The notes: a model not told the origin generated them from the sequence alone. DNA of 64,000 bases from Methanococcoides sp. (GCA_021108275.1 JAIORD010000027.1:62001-126000); one strand, 5' to 3'. Positions 11,491 to 21,039 are shown, counted from the stretch's first letter. Numbers and translations: made by a program.

Positions 11491-13581
11491 TTATACTAAT
11501 TTTATGTGCTTGCTATCGGGAGCTAACAGATCTCCCTGCTTTTTCATCTTAGATATAAGCTCTTCAGCTCTTTCCCTACTTATTTCTTCGGTCTCAGCTT
11601 CTGCATATACTTCTTCAAGGGGTGCTTTTCCACCTGCATGCCTGTCGCCGACAAGTTTGATTATGTCTTTGACATGATGTATCTTGTCACGCTGACTCTT
11701 GCTGGTTCCGGATGCAATTACGTCCACATCGAAAGCTCCGGTGTCGGGGTCTACTCCGACCTGGCGCATACAGGCCATGGATATTCGTGTGGTCCTTTTC
11801 GCATCATCAATAGTTACTATATTGCTTAAACGTATGCGTGCGCTTGCTTCAGCAAGTCTTACAAGGGCTTCCAGTTGTCTTGCAGTGACTGGTACTGGTG
11901 AATCTTTGCCTTCTCCCTGTTTGCGCAGGTCAAGATAGTAATTAATGATATGGTCTCTGGCATCATCTTCCATTATAGGGAAGATCCTTCTTCTTGCGTA
12001 CGCAACGTATTTTCTCAGCAAGTCGTTTTCAATGATGGGCATGATGACCGTCATATGAGAATCCACTTCTTCCTTTGTAATTGTTGAGTGTGGGACCCTC
12101 TGCCTTTGTTCGTTGAGCTCACCTGCATACTGGGATTTCAGTATGTGGTGTGCGATATTGCTGTCTTTGGTTCGGTCAGGCACATCAAGAAGTATAAAAA
12201 TAAGGTCGAATCTTGAGATAAGGGCCGGAGGCATATTGATCTGTTCTGCAAGGCCTTCGTATTTATCGAACCTTCCGTATTTCGGATTGGCTGCACCGAG
12301 TAATGCACATCTTGATTTCAATGTCGCAAGTATGCCTGCCTTTGCCACACTGATGGTCTGCTGTTCCATGGCTTCGTGCAGAGCACTTTTATCTTCCTTG
12401 CTCATCTTGTCCATTTCGTCAACTGCGGCAAGACCCATGTCTGCCATGACAAGTGCACCGGCTTCCAGTGTCCAGCGTCCGTCCCCAAGGTCATCCTTGA
12501 CAGCTGCAGCGGTAAGACCACTGGAAGATGCACTTTTACCTGATGCGAAAACACCACGTGGTGATATCTTCACCATGTATCTGAGCAACTGACTCTTTGC
12601 GATACCCGGGTCACCTACAAGTAATATATGTATATCGCCTCTGACCCTTGAACCATCAGGTAGCATCTTAGGTACTGCTGAGAACAACTGTAAGCTGAGT
12701 GCTTCCTTTATGTCTTCATATCCGTAGATGGAAGGTGCGATGGAACCTCTTATCATCTTATATATCTCAGGGTCATTTCCCATCTCAACGATGCGTTCTT
12801 CTTCTTCCGGTGAGATGTCGAGCTCATCGAATTCCTGATCTACATATTCGATAGAATTGGCATGGAGGACAAGGTCGTAGAATGTTGATTTTCCTTCTCT
12901 CAATGTTCTCTGGTGGGAACGGAGTACGCCATTGATAACAAGACGGTCACCTGGTTTAACAAGTCCTGCCAGGTCGTCCTCTGCATCGACATCCAGACTT
13001 TGGGGCTGGCTGCCACCTTTCAGGCTTTCCGGGGACTCCTGTACCTGGAGCTTTTGGGCATCCAGGAATGTTGATTGGTCGATCAGAAGCTTGAATGGTC
13101 CTTTCTTGCCACAGGATTCATTTTCACAATCTGTAGGTTCTACGAACTTAGGACCTCCCTGTGGCTCAAAACTGGTATTCTCACACCTCATGCACATAAA
13201 TGCTGCATTTGTTATCTTTGGCCTGACCTCGGTAGCTTTGCGTATCATGCCTTCGATGGATATGAATTTTAGAAGATGTTTACTTCGAAGTTCTCTGATA
13301 GCCACGCGATTGGGGACGTTTATGAACTGGACATGAGCCTCATCGAGGTCCTTCTCGATAGGTATGTCTATCTCCCTTAATGCCTGTTCAGCATAGGGTA
13401 TCACATCGTCCGGGTGTTCCAGTAGCTCGTATGCAAGGTCGGAATCGAATTGCTCGAGGTCGGGGAAATCAACAACAATACTTCTGAGCTCAGGGTACTC
13501 ATTTGCCAGCAGGAGTATTTCATCCCAGTAATAGCGCTTAAGAAAATCCCTGAACTTTTCATCCCATTTTATTTCACTCAT
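11491..13581 (-). CDS. mcm: MCM replicative DNA helicase
   Basis: The 696-residue protein is the hexameric 3'-5' helicase of the archaeal replisome. It has the N-terminal MCM domain with zinc motif CMRC...CENESC near residues 130-155, the AAA+ core with Walker A GDPGIAKSQLL, Walker B AAVDEMDKM, sensor AANPKYG and arginine finger SRFDL, and a C-terminal winged helix. No intein is present. ATG 13581 (MSEIKWDEKF) is chosen; an in-frame GTG at 13590 has no ribosome site. It leads the DUF424 and coiled-coil string. Confidence 0.97.
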   Translation of the reverse strand: MSEIKWDEKFRDFLKRYYWDEILLLANEYPELRSIVVDFPDLEQFDSDLAYELLEHPDDVIPYAEQALREIDIPIEKDLDEAHVQFINVPNRVAIRELRSKHLLKFISIEGMIRKATEVRPKITNAAFMCMRCENTSFEPQGGPKFVEPTDCENESCGKKGPFKLLIDQSTFLDAQKLQVQESPESLKGGSQPQSLDVDAEDDLAGLVKPGDRLVINGVLRSHQRTLREGKSTFYDLVLHANSIEYVDQEFDELDISPEEEERIVEMGNDPEIYKMIRGSIAPSIYGYEDIKEALSLQLFSAVPKMLPDGSRVRGDIHILLVGDPGIAKSQLLRYMVKISPRGVFASGKSASSSGLTAAAVKDDLGDGRWTLEAGALVMADMGLAAVDEMDKMSKEDKSALHEAMEQQTISVAKAGILATLKSRCALLGAANPKYGRFDKYEGLAEQINMPPALISRFDLIFILLDVPDRTKDSNIAHHILKSQYAGELNEQRQRVPHSTITKEEVDSHMTVIMPIIENDLLRKYVAYARRRIFPIMEDDARDHIINYYLDLRKQGEGKDSPVPVTARQLEALVRLAEASARIRLSNIVTIDDAKRTTRISMACMRQVGVDPDTGAFDVDVIASGTSKSQRDKIHHVKDIIKLVGDRHAGGKAPLEEVYAEAETEEISRERAEELISKMKKQGDLLAPDSKHIKLV

Positions 13582-13606
13582 GTAATCCACATTATTATAT
13601 TGAAAT

Positions 13607-13630
13607 GATACCTCAGGTATCGGAGATACC
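13607..13630. promoter_or_regulatory. Alternating GATACC/GGTATC repeats upstream of mcm
   Basis: GATACC-TCA-GGTATC-GGA-GATACC is read without interruption 26-49 nt upstream of the mcm start. Either adjacent pair forms a 6-bp stem with a 3-nt loop. The element lies in the 117-nt gap between mcm and the trmJ-like gene. It may be an operator or an RNA hairpin in the mcm leader. Confidence 0.45.
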
Positions 13631-13698
13631 AGAATACACTATGTACATATCAATATTTCGAGTCAATACTTTTAGAATGCTATCCTGCATGGTCCTGT

Positions 13699-14394
13699 TC
13701 ATTTGATATGGTTCTGGACCTTTCCAAGAAAACCCCTTAATGTCTGGACTTCCCTTGGCATGAGCTGTGCCCTTCCGAATATTCTTTTGAACATAAGGTG
13801 CGTCTTTTCCTTTTTGTGCGCAGGGTAATCGATACCATCGAGGACCTCGTCTATATGGTCATATAGCAATCTCAGGTCGAATCCCTCTGCAAGACTGTTC
13901 TCGCCTGCTGTTATCTGGCTCATTTCATAGAGCATGATGGTGACAGCATGTGAAAGGTTCATTATGGGATATATCTCGGATGTCGGTATGCTTACTATCA
14001 GATCGCTGAGTTTAAGTTCCTCGTTAGTGAATCCGTTGTCTTCCCTTCCAAAAAGGACTGCAACAGTTCCATTCGTTCCACTGAACTTTTCCTTTAGCTC
14101 CCTTGGGGTGTATGGTGGCATGCGTATGTGTTCATCGACTTTCAGTCCTGTGATGCCAGTGGTTGCAATGACTATATCACTGCCTTCAAGGGCCTTTTCG
14201 ATGGTATCAACTATCTTTGCTCCATCAAGGACATCGTATGCATGGGATGCAAGTGCTCTTGCTTCCATTTTCAGTTCGCAGGGGTTTACGAGTGTCAGGT
14301 CATAGAACCCGAAGTTCTTCATGGCTCTTGCGACCGATCCTACATTTCCCTGGTATAAAGGCTCTACAAGGATTATTTTCAGATCTAATGTCAT
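13699..14394 (-). CDS. TrmJ-like SPOUT RNA 2'-O-methyltransferase
   Basis: This is a 231-residue SpoU/TrmH-type enzyme. KIILVEPLYQGNVGSVARAM is motif 1, VAVLFGREDNGFTNEEL is motif 2, and PIMNLSHAVTIMLYE is motif 3 of the knotted SAM-binding fold. The closest described function is tRNA (Cm/Um32) 2'-O-methylation by TrmJ; the exact target is inferred. ATG 14394 is preferred over an in-frame TTG at 14415. It lies upstream of mcm on the same strand but 117 nt away, probably a separate unit. Confidence 0.88.
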   Translation of the reverse strand: MTLDLKIILVEPLYQGNVGSVARAMKNFGFYDLTLVNPCELKMEARALASHAYDVLDGAKIVDTIEKALEGSDIVIATTGITGLKVDEHIRMPPYTPRELKEKFSGTNGTVAVLFGREDNGFTNEELKLSDLIVSIPTSEIYPIMNLSHAVTIMLYEMSQITAGENSLAEGFDLRLLYDHIDEVLDGIDYPAHKKEKTHLMFKRIFGRAQLMPREVQTLRGFLGKVQNHIK

Positions 14395-14614
14395 CCAATC
14401 TCTGAATATCTCCAATACATGTATATTTTGCGCAACTACTAACAGGGGTCTCTAATATCGGTACCGGTCATTTTTTAATAAGAATGGAATTTTGATGGAA
14501 GGTATTTCTATGCATATACTGTCATTTAATTACAGTTCTGTTCAGTATTCCATAAACATTATTAGTAATCCTGATCATCTTATAATTGCAAATTTGATTT
14601 AGGAGGTACATTAA

Positions 14615-14989
14615 ATGAGTTTACAAGATATTCTGAAAGCTACTTTTAAAGGTGAGACTACTGAAGTTGGATGGTACTTTGCAATGTCCAGGCAGGCAGA
14701 GCGTGAAGGTCATTTTGAAGCTGCTCTTTATTTCCGCCAGATCGCAATGGATGAAGCATGGCATGCAGCAGAGGTCGCTGAGCTCTTGGGTCTTGTAAAG
14801 GATACAACGGTCGAGAACATCGAAATGATGCTCGAGGGTGAGACAATGGCAGAGAGTGAGAAGGCAGAGGCTGCAAAGATCGCTCATGAGGAAGGTAACG
14901 AAGCTACTGCATTGTTCTTTGCAAAGGCATCTCTTGATGAGGCGAGGCATAAATCAGGTCTTGCAGGGCTTCTCAAGAAAATCAAATGA
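14615..14989 (+). CDS. Rubrerythrin-type ferritin-like diiron protein without rubredoxin domain
   Basis: The 124-residue four-helix protein has the paired diiron motifs: an N-terminal glutamate helix, MDEAWHA near residue 47, and LDEARHK near residue 112. The C-terminal rubredoxin domain of classical rubrerythrin is missing, so electrons must come from a separate donor. A likely role is peroxide or oxygen defence. AGGAGGT precedes the ATG. It stands alone between an inverted neighbour and the siroheme reductase gene. Confidence 0.85.
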   Translation: MSLQDILKATFKGETTEVGWYFAMSRQAEREGHFEAALYFRQIAMDEAWHAAEVAELLGLVKDTTVENIEMMLEGETMAESEKAEAAKIAHEEGNEATALFFAKASLDEARHKSGLAGLLKKIK

Positions 14990-15030
14990 ATTCCATACTT
15001 GTGACATAACGTGCATATATCGGAAGTGGG

Positions 15031-15693
15031 ATGGTGGCATCGGACATACTTGATAAAAAAGCTATTCTGCAGCGGGATAGGGAATCCTATGCCATTGTCC
15101 CACAGACTCCGGCAGGTATTATTAGTGTTGATGGATTGCAGCGTGTTGTGAATGTTGCAAAAAAATACAATGCTACTCTTAAATTCACTTCTGCACAACG
15201 TATAGCTATTATCGGATTAATGGAAAGTGATCTTGATGATGCGTGGTCTGAACTTGGGATGGAACCTGCAGCTTCTATCGGTAAGTGTGTGCGAAGTATA
15301 AAGGTGTGTCCTGGGATAGATAACTGTAAAAGGGCACAACAGGATGCCGTCTCTTTAGGTTTGGCACTCGATAAACGTTATCATGGTATGCAATTGCCTT
15401 CCAAGTTCAAGATGGCGGTGAGCGGTTGTATGAATTCCTGTTCTGAACCTGCGGTGAGGGATATCGGTGTGATGGGGACTCCGAAGGGATTTACTTTGCT
15501 GGCAGGGGGTAATGCAGGAATAAGGCCACGCATTGGCGATGTGGTCGCTGAAGGGCTGGATGAGGCTGAAGTCCTTGAAATGATCGGAAGGATCATTGAA
15601 TTCTACATAAAGTCTGCTAAGAAATATCGTCTCGGTAGGCTTATCGATGACGTAGGGTTAGAGGTTTTTAAGAATGAAATCAGGCTTTTATGA
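15031..15693 (+). CDS. Small siroheme sulfite reductase-like protein (Dsr-LP / P590 type)
   Basis: The 220-residue protein is a minimal nitrite/sulfite reductase half. A ferredoxin-like half domain (residues about 1-60) is followed by the siroheme and 4Fe-4S domain with VCPGIDNCKR and SGCMNSCSEP, giving the C-x5-C and C-x3-C ligands near residues 92-140. Small enzymes of this kind in methanogens (Methanosarcina P590, Dsr-LP group I) can reduce sulfite; the substrate here is inferred. Its start (ATG 15031) has a weak GGAAGTGGG ribosome site. It follows the rubrerythrin-like gene by 41 nt. Confidence 0.85.
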   Translation: MVASDILDKKAILQRDRESYAIVPQTPAGIISVDGLQRVVNVAKKYNATLKFTSAQRIAIIGLMESDLDDAWSELGMEPAASIGKCVRSIKVCPGIDNCKRAQQDAVSLGLALDKRYHGMQLPSKFKMAVSGCMNSCSEPAVRDIGVMGTPKGFTLLAGGNAGIRPRIGDVVAEGLDEAEVLEMIGRIIEFYIKSAKKYRLGRLIDDVGLEVFKNEIRLL

Positions 15694-16042
15694 TATGTTT
15701 TCCTTACATATTAATGGCGAATTTAATATGGATCGAATAATTTGTCGATGAATACTCTCAGGTTTTCCTACATTCTGGGTCTGGCCACTTTCTCTGAAAT
15801 TATTTATTGATGTGGTCGGAATATTGCATTGTTTCTACATTCAATTTTAAATTGGACTGTGTTCTAAAATATTTGATAAAGTGTTTGCTTTGATGCGTTT
15901 TCTTACTTTTGATGTAAGTTCTGTTTATGAAAATCTTTAAATATAATTGGTTCTACCAATACACAAATCATATTTAATATTCACGATAATTTTTAGAAAG
16001 ATATAATAGTGTCACATCTTGGCAATATCAGGAGGATAATTT
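15694..16042 (+). promoter_or_regulatory. Intergenic region with the hdrED promoter and palindrome
   Basis: No gene is visible in this A/T-rich gap. A TATA-like TTTAAATATAA lies at 15937-15946. Directly after it is the palindrome ATTGGT-TCT-ACCAAT (15946-15960), between the TATA box and the expected transcription start near 15970. AGGAGGA precedes hdrE. The palindrome is well placed for a repressor that blocks polymerase recruitment. Confidence 0.55.
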
Positions 16043-16849
16043 ATGAGTATGGAATATTATAGTGGACTTTCTACTGAGGTCGCAAACAGTTTCGGAATGC
16101 TTACCGAATCTATGAGGATCACATTCGCAGCGGTCATGATCATGGCCACGATCGCTATAGCGATCTTCATGATCGGTATGTACATAAATCTTAAAAAATG
16201 GGGCTTAGGCGCTGAAGGATATGGTCTTAAACCTTCCAATGGAAGCATTTTCACCTTCCCTAAAACCTTGGCTTATCAGATGAGTGGAAAAGGGCACGGT
16301 CATGGTCAAAATATCTTTTCAACATTGATCTTTGATGCTCTTCTTCAGAGGCGTGCTCTAAGACGCAGTCCTGGTAGGTGGGTAATGCACCTTGCTATCT
16401 TCGGTGGCTGGATTGCACTCTGTATTATGTCAATTGCAATGTTCGTTGTTGAGATCATCCACATGGTTGGTATTCATGTTCTCGATCCTGCAGTTTTCAG
16501 GGAAATGCTCAGTTTTCCTAATGACGTATTTAGTTATATTCTGTTGATCGGTATCATTATTGCTATCGTCAGGAGACTCTTTGTTGCAAAGGCTCGTGAG
16601 AGTACCATTGCTTTCGATTCAGTCCTTCTTGTCGGACTTACTATCATTGTAGTTACAGGGTTTGTTGCTGATGGTATAAGGAATGGTACTCTCTGGGGTC
16701 TGGGGATGCAATCCGATCTTGCACCACCTGCATCACTGTTCCACGTTGTGATCTCATTGTTCTTCTGTATCGCATATATCCCATTCAGCAAATATATGCA
16801 TATGATCGCAGGACCACTTACCCTTATGGCTAACAAGGGAGGCGAATGA
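16043..16849 (+). CDS. hdrE: Heterodisulfide reductase subunit E (membrane cytochrome b)
   Basis: The 268-residue integral membrane protein takes electrons from methanophenazine through b hemes and passes them to HdrD for CoM-S-S-CoB reduction, contributing to the proton gradient. About five to six membrane segments are visible, with conserved histidines in [25 protein letters not shown] and [10 protein letters not shown] as candidate heme ligands. AGGAGGATAATTT precedes the ATG. It overlaps hdrD by 4 nt. The membrane HdrED type marks methanogens with cytochromes. Confidence 0.95.
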   Translation: MSMEYYSGLSTEVANSFGMLTESMRITFAAVMIMATIAIAIFMIGMYINLKKWGLGAEGYGLKPSNGSIFTFPKTLAYQMSGKGHGHGQNIFSTLIFDALLQRRALRRSPGRWVMHLAIFGGWIALCIMSIAMFVVEIIHMVGIHVLDPAVFREMLSFPNDVFSYILLIGIIIAIVRRLFVAKARESTIAFDSVLLVGLTIIVVTGFVADGIRNGTLWGLGMQSDLAPPASLFHVVISLFFCIAYIPFSKYMHMIAGPLTLMANKGGE

Positions 16850-18099
16850 TCATGAAAGGTGAACCTTCAATTAATACAAATAACTTAACTGCTGTACAGC
16901 TCATGGAGCTTGATGCTTGTGTGCGCTGTGGCGAGTGTGTCAACTGGTGTCCAACATATGATGCTGCTGGCAAGCCTGCAGGACTTGCACCAAGGGACAA
17001 GATCCTTAGGTGGAGTCAGTTCATGAACAAGTCCTATGGTCTTCGTGCAAGACTTTTCGGCCCAAAAGCAATTCCTGAGGAAGAGATCGAAGCATTCAAG
17101 GACGATGTATATGGCTGTACTACCTGCGGAATGTGTGCAACAGTCTGTGAGGTTGGTATCAACACCATCGAGTTGTGGGAATCTATGCGTGCAAACCTTG
17201 TCAAACGTGGTAATGGTCCATACGGTAAGCAGGGAATGTTCGTAAAGCTCATTGGTGAGTACAAGAACCCATACATGGAAGATCCTAAGAACAGGCTTAA
17301 CTGGATCCCTGATGATGTTAAGATCGCTGATAAAGCTGATATCGTTTACTTCGGTGGCTGTACTGCAGAACTGAAGCAGACAAAACTTGCATTCGCAACA
17401 GCACGTGTACTCAACAAGCTTGGTATCGATTTCGCTATGCTCGGTGAGGATGAGGTATGTTGCTGTTCCGCACTTGTGAGGACCGGTCAGTACGAGATCG
17501 AGGACATTGCAAGGAAAGCTGCAAGACAGAACGTTGATGGGATGGTTGCAAAGGGTGCAAAGACAGTTGTCTACGCATGTGCAGGATGTTTCAGAGCGTC
17601 ACTTGTTGACTGGCCAAGATTACTCGGTGAAGAACTTCCTTTCAAGGTAATGCACATCACAGAGTTCCTTGAGGGACTTATCAAGGAAGGAAAGCTGGAG
17701 TGGGAAAAACCATTCGACAACCTTACTGTTACATACCACGACCCATGCCATCTTGGACGTCACGTAGGTGTGTTCGAACCGCCAAGGAGTGTCATTAATG
17801 CCATCCCTGGTCTTAATCTTAAGGAAATGGACAGGATCAAAGCAAATCAGCGTTGCTGTGGAGCTGGCGGTGGTGTAAAGGCTGGTCTTCCTGACCTTGC
17901 TCTTAAGGTCGCTGAGACTCGTGTGCAGGATGCTCTTGCAAAGAGCCCGGATATTCTTTCAAGCGCTTGCCCGTTCTGTAAGAGAAACCTTTCCGATGGT
18001 AGGGATTCCCTTGGTGCTAAAGAGCTTGTTGTTGAGGATGTAATTGTTCTTGTAGCAGAAGCACTTGGAATCAGACTTGATGATTGTGTAGAGGGCTGA
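16846..18099 (+). CDS. hdrD: Heterodisulfide reductase subunit D (catalytic iron-sulfur)
   Basis: The 417-residue catalytic subunit carries two N-terminal 4Fe-4S motifs, [12 protein letters not shown] and [12 protein letters not shown], then two CCG domains ([17 protein letters not shown] with downstream CPFCKRN). The CCG domains bind the unusual active-site clusters that cleave CoM-S-S-CoB. The ATG at 16846 overlaps the hdrE stop, and another at 16852 has better spacing to GGGAGGCGA; either is possible. The two genes form one unit. Confidence 0.96.
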   Translation: MIMKGEPSINTNNLTAVQLMELDACVRCGECVNWCPTYDAAGKPAGLAPRDKILRWSQFMNKSYGLRARLFGPKAIPEEEIEAFKDDVYGCTTCGMCATVCEVGINTIELWESMRANLVKRGNGPYGKQGMFVKLIGEYKNPYMEDPKNRLNWIPDDVKIADKADIVYFGGCTAELKQTKLAFATARVLNKLGIDFAMLGEDEVCCCSALVRTGQYEIEDIARKAARQNVDGMVAKGAKTVVYACAGCFRASLVDWPRLLGEELPFKVMHITEFLEGLIKEGKLEWEKPFDNLTVTYHDPCHLGRHVGVFEPPRSVINAIPGLNLKEMDRIKANQRCCGAGGGVKAGLPDLALKVAETRVQDALAKSPDILSSACPFCKRNLSDGRDSLGAKELVVEDVIVLVAEALGIRLDDCVEG

Positions 18100-18199
18100 T
18101 CTCTCTACCTTTCGTTAATTTTTTTTACGCCCTTCTTTATTTTTACTCAGTTCTCTTTTACAGTTACTTTTAAATATTGCTACCTACTCTCTCTGGCTC

Positions 18200-18835
18200 A
18201 TGGAAATTCCCTATGAACTTCTGGGTAAGCTATTCGTATATATGCTTCTCTTTGCTCTACTGGGGATTGTTGTGGCATTGCTTGTTGGATTTTACAGTTT
18301 TAAGAATAAAAAGGTCATTTTTCCTAATTTTGTTCTTTTCATGCTTTATCTGTTCTACTCACCTGCTAAATGGATGTGTGGTGTCTTCTCGATAAGGGAT
18401 ACCCTTGTGGATGAGATCCTCATTGAGATAAGGAATGCTGTAATGCTTGATGATTTTATCAATGCAAAAGGCCCAAGGGCTGTATTTTTGCCCCAGTGTA
18501 TGCGTCATGCCACTTGCAGGGCCCGATGTGATCCTATACTTGGCTATGAGTGTAAAAAGTGTGGTCTATGCGATATTGGTATAATCTGTAAAGCTGCCGA
18601 TGAACATGGTTTCACAGTTTATGTTATTCCTGGTGGCAGTTTTGTAAAGAAGATAATGAAAGCACACCGTCCTTCTTCCTGTATAGGTGTGGCCTGTTAT
18701 ACTGACCTTTCTGAGTCTATGGGGGAAATGTCCTTTATGCCAGTTCAGGGTGTTTGCCTTTTGAAAGATGGTTGCTTCAACACAAAAGTGGATGTTAACG
18801 AAGTAATCGAAAAAATGGAGCTCTGCAATGTATAA
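18200..18835 (+). CDS. DUF116 family membrane-anchored cysteine-rich protein
   Basis: The 211-residue protein has a hydrophobic N-terminus (residues about 10-35, with a second hydrophobic stretch near 45-60). The DUF116 core follows: LPQCMRHATCRARCD, CKKCGLCDIG, VIPGGSFVKKI and IGVACYTDL. The cysteines suggest a metal site or iron-sulfur cluster; the function is unknown. A TATA-like CTTTTAAATATTG at 18165-18177 lies about 27 nt before the ATG, so the transcript may be nearly leaderless. It overlaps its paralogue downstream and follows hdrD. Confidence 0.85.
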   Translation: MEIPYELLGKLFVYMLLFALLGIVVALLVGFYSFKNKKVIFPNFVLFMLYLFYSPAKWMCGVFSIRDTLVDEILIEIRNAVMLDDFINAKGPRAVFLPQCMRHATCRARCDPILGYECKKCGLCDIGIICKAADEHGFTVYVIPGGSFVKKIMKAHRPSSCIGVACYTDLSESMGEMSFMPVQGVCLLKDGCFNTKVDVNEVIEKMELCNV

Positions 18836-19460
18836 TTTTATAGGCAAATTGTTATTGGTTCTTTTAGTGCTGTCTGTGTTTGTTTCAGCATTATCTCTTT
18901 ATGCTAGTCGTGTAAGCCTTACTCGAAATGTCTGGTTATCCGGCCATTTTGCGAATGTATTGGATTTCTTCTTCCTTCCGCTGAAATATTTCTTTTGTAA
19001 GTTCTCTGACCCGCGAAAACTTGACAAGTGGATGGTCTCTTTGAAAAATTCCGCACACATGTCAGATTTTGCAAAAACAAAAAAGAGGCTGATGTTCGTC
19101 CCACATTGCATGCGTTCACTTGATTGTCCTGCATACGCAACGAAATATGGGATACAGTGCAGGTCATGTGGGAAATGTGTGTTCGACCAACTCAAAGAAG
19201 ATGCAGAAAAGTATGGTTATGAATTTTATATCGTGACAGGCTCATCTTTTGTGAAGAACATCCTTAAGGACCGACGTGCGGATGGTGTGCTTGTCATTGC
19301 TTGTGATTATGAAATAAACAAGGGCATGCGTTCACTGGCCGGTACGGGAATCGTTACATACGGGATCCCTATGCTCAACGATGGTTGCTACAATACGAAG
19401 GTAGATGAAGTGTTCGTGGCTGAAACATTGCAAAAGTTCTCTCAAAATGAATTAAAATAA
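18828..19460 (+). CDS. Second DUF116 family protein (tandem paralogue)
   Basis: This 210-residue paralogue of the preceding gene has the same layout: two N-terminal hydrophobic segments, then VPHCMRSLDCPAYATK, CRSCGKCVFD, VTGSSFVKNI and LVIACDYEINKG. It overlaps the upstream gene by 8 nt, so expression is coupled. The function is unknown. Two diverged copies side by side suggest a heteromer or separated functions. Confidence 0.85.
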   Translation: MYNFIGKLLLVLLVLSVFVSALSLYASRVSLTRNVWLSGHFANVLDFFFLPLKYFFCKFSDPRKLDKWMVSLKNSAHMSDFAKTKKRLMFVPHCMRSLDCPAYATKYGIQCRSCGKCVFDQLKEDAEKYGYEFYIVTGSSFVKNILKDRRADGVLVIACDYEINKGMRSLAGTGIVTYGIPMLNDGCYNTKVDEVFVAETLQKFSQNELK

Positions 19461-19491
19461 GTATATTGTTCGTTTAAAATAAGTTGGTTGT

Positions 19492-19843
19492 GAGTGAGGA
19501 GAGTAAGCTCCCTTCTGTTGATGCAAAATTCCTTATCCGCAGGACGGATAATGAAGGTCCTTACGGACACTTGCATTGACGATATTCGGCTACGCGTTAA
19601 TAAATTCGGGGCAGTCCAGAAACCTGCTTGATCCCTACTCCAACTTGCATCCACGAGGTTTCGCCGTTCCATCCACGTTCCATACGACCTCAACCTTTCG
19701 GTATCATAGCATTGGTATGGTGTGGTATCGTTTCTGTGCCAGAGCCCGGGTTCTCACCCGACACCCTTCACAGGTGTTCGTGTATCTGGATGATGGGGAG
19801 ACTTTCCTCAGGTCAAAGACCCGGCGATCGTCCTTCCTCTCTC
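19492..19843 (-). ncRNA. rnpB: RNase P RNA
   Basis: Read on the minus strand, the region begins with the P1 strand GAGAGAGGA. It then has the conserved GAGGAAAGTC element and GGGTGAGAACCCGGGCT, and closes with TCCTCACTC, which pairs with the 5' end (P1, one mismatch). These are hallmarks of archaeal RNase P RNA, the ribozyme that matures tRNA 5' ends. A TATA-like GATATATAATC lies about 30 nt upstream (near 19873), fixing the 5' end near 19843. Ends are estimated from the P1 helix. The protein subunit Rpp29 is encoded at 27994. Confidence 0.9.
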
Positions 19844-20169
19844 GGTCTATGTTAATGTTTTAGTCGATTATATATCTGGCGGAGCTTTTCTATATAATGG
19901 GATGAGCATCATTGCAAATTTATATGTTTTACGAAATTTTTAGTTGATATTAGTGTATAAAATATTCGGATTGGATGACTATATGTATTGATGATCCTTT
20001 ATCTTTCATCTTGGATATTATAAGTGCTAATGGTCCTTTTTGTCAAGCGGCAAGGTATAAATGGTATCAATGACATACTTTCCTTTGTAACAGTTTGTTT
20101 GAATATTGTAATTATTGTTTCTTTCTGTGTGGTGCAGGTTGATTCATGTAATATTCAGTTGGTGGAAAT
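19844..20169. promoter_or_regulatory. Intergenic region with divergent promoters
   Basis: The left part holds the rnpB promoter (TATA-like element near 19873, minus strand). A/T-rich TATA-like sequences on the plus strand (GTATAAAATATTC near 19953) could serve the small gene at 20170. I see no gene or clear repeat here. Confidence 0.4.
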
Positions 20170-20421
20170 ATGGCTGATAAGATTATTCTTGATCACTATA
20201 AGGAAATGATGGAAAAGACGAAGCAACTACATTTGGAATTGATTGAACTATCCTCAAAAATGGGTTGTATTGTTGATCGGTTCGATTCTGAGTTGCCGGA
20301 TAATACAGTTGATAATTCTCTAGTTTTAGTAGGTTCCGGGGATCTGTCTGATAGCCAGTCTTCCAAACCGGAGTCATCTATAGCTCATCTAAAGGACGTA
20401 TTGGATACTGATCACTTATAA
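20170..20421 (+). CDS. Small hypothetical protein
   Basis: The 83-residue product is acidic, with a helical N-terminal half (residues 5-32, MMEKTKQLHLELIELSSKM) and a Ser/Asp-rich, probably disordered C-terminal half. I recognise no domain. The ribosome site is weak (TTGGTGGAAAT before ATG). It precedes an Hsp20-like gene on the same strand by about 90 nt. It is plausible but unproven as a gene. Confidence 0.5.
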   Translation: MADKIILDHYKEMMEKTKQLHLELIELSSKMGCIVDRFDSELPDNTVDNSLVLVGSGDLSDSQSSKPESSIAHLKDVLDTDHL

Positions 20422-20511
20422 TTGCTTTAGTTTGCAATTTATGACCGGAAACGCGTATATTATTTGATTGGGACCTATGGTATCATTTATAATAATATGG
20501 AGATGGCCAAT

Positions 20512-21039
20512 ATGGATGAAAAGAAAAGACGTCGCTTTTTCGATGAATTCTTTGAAAATGAGTCATTTGAAGATGTTACTGACATGATAGAAAATATCCT
20601 GGATACTATCGAGGCCGATCTGGGGGATCTTTCGGGAAAGCCAAAGATCTATGGTTTTTCTATAACACATCACTCTGGCGAAGAGCCTGTTGTGCATGAG
20701 TTAGGCTCTGGTCCAAATGAAGGTCCGGATCATCTTCCTGAGGGCTCATGCATGGGTATCTCTGAATCGGAACCTCTGGTGGACATTATTGAAACTGATG
20801 ATAACGTCCATTTCATGGCAGAACTTCCCTGTGTGGAAAAAGAGGATATCAAACTGAGTGCAGAAGAAATGACCTTGCACATTTCTGCATCTCGTGGCGA
20901 TTGGTCATATATTAGGACGTTTGACTTGTTGATACCTGTATATCCAGAGTCTGCAAAAGCAACTTTCAATAATGGTGTACTTGAGGTTATCTTTAAACGC
21001 CGTCTTCTGGATGGTGCATATAAGATCGATATTGAATGA
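20512..21039 (+). CDS. Hsp20/alpha-crystallin family protein (GvpH-like)
   Basis: The 175-residue protein has an acidic, helical N-terminal arm (RRRFFDEFF, then DMIENILDTIEADL). A C-terminal alpha-crystallin domain follows from about residue 85 (VDIIETDDNVHFMAELP ... NNGVLEVIFKRR). The arm resembles the gas vesicle accessory chaperone GvpH, but no other gas vesicle gene is visible, so a general small heat-shock role is as likely. ATG 20512 is chosen because GGAGATGG lies 6 nt upstream; earlier in-frame ATGs overlap that site. Confidence 0.75.
   Translation: MDEKKRRRFFDEFFENESFEDVTDMIENILDTIEADLGDLSGKPKIYGFSITHHSGEEPVVHELGSGPNEGPDHLPEGSCMGISESEPLVDIIETDDNVHFMAELPCVEKEDIKLSAEEMTLHISASRGDWSYIRTFDLLIPVYPESAKATFNNGVLEVIFKRRLLDGAYKIDIE

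Noticed and set aside
12113-12592. 159-codon plus-strand ORF opposite mcm
   Set aside because: It is antisense to the conserved AAA+ core of mcm.
19442-19863. Several ORFs of 75-95 codons on both strands
   Set aside because: They lie inside the RNase P RNA gene, and none has a ribosome site.
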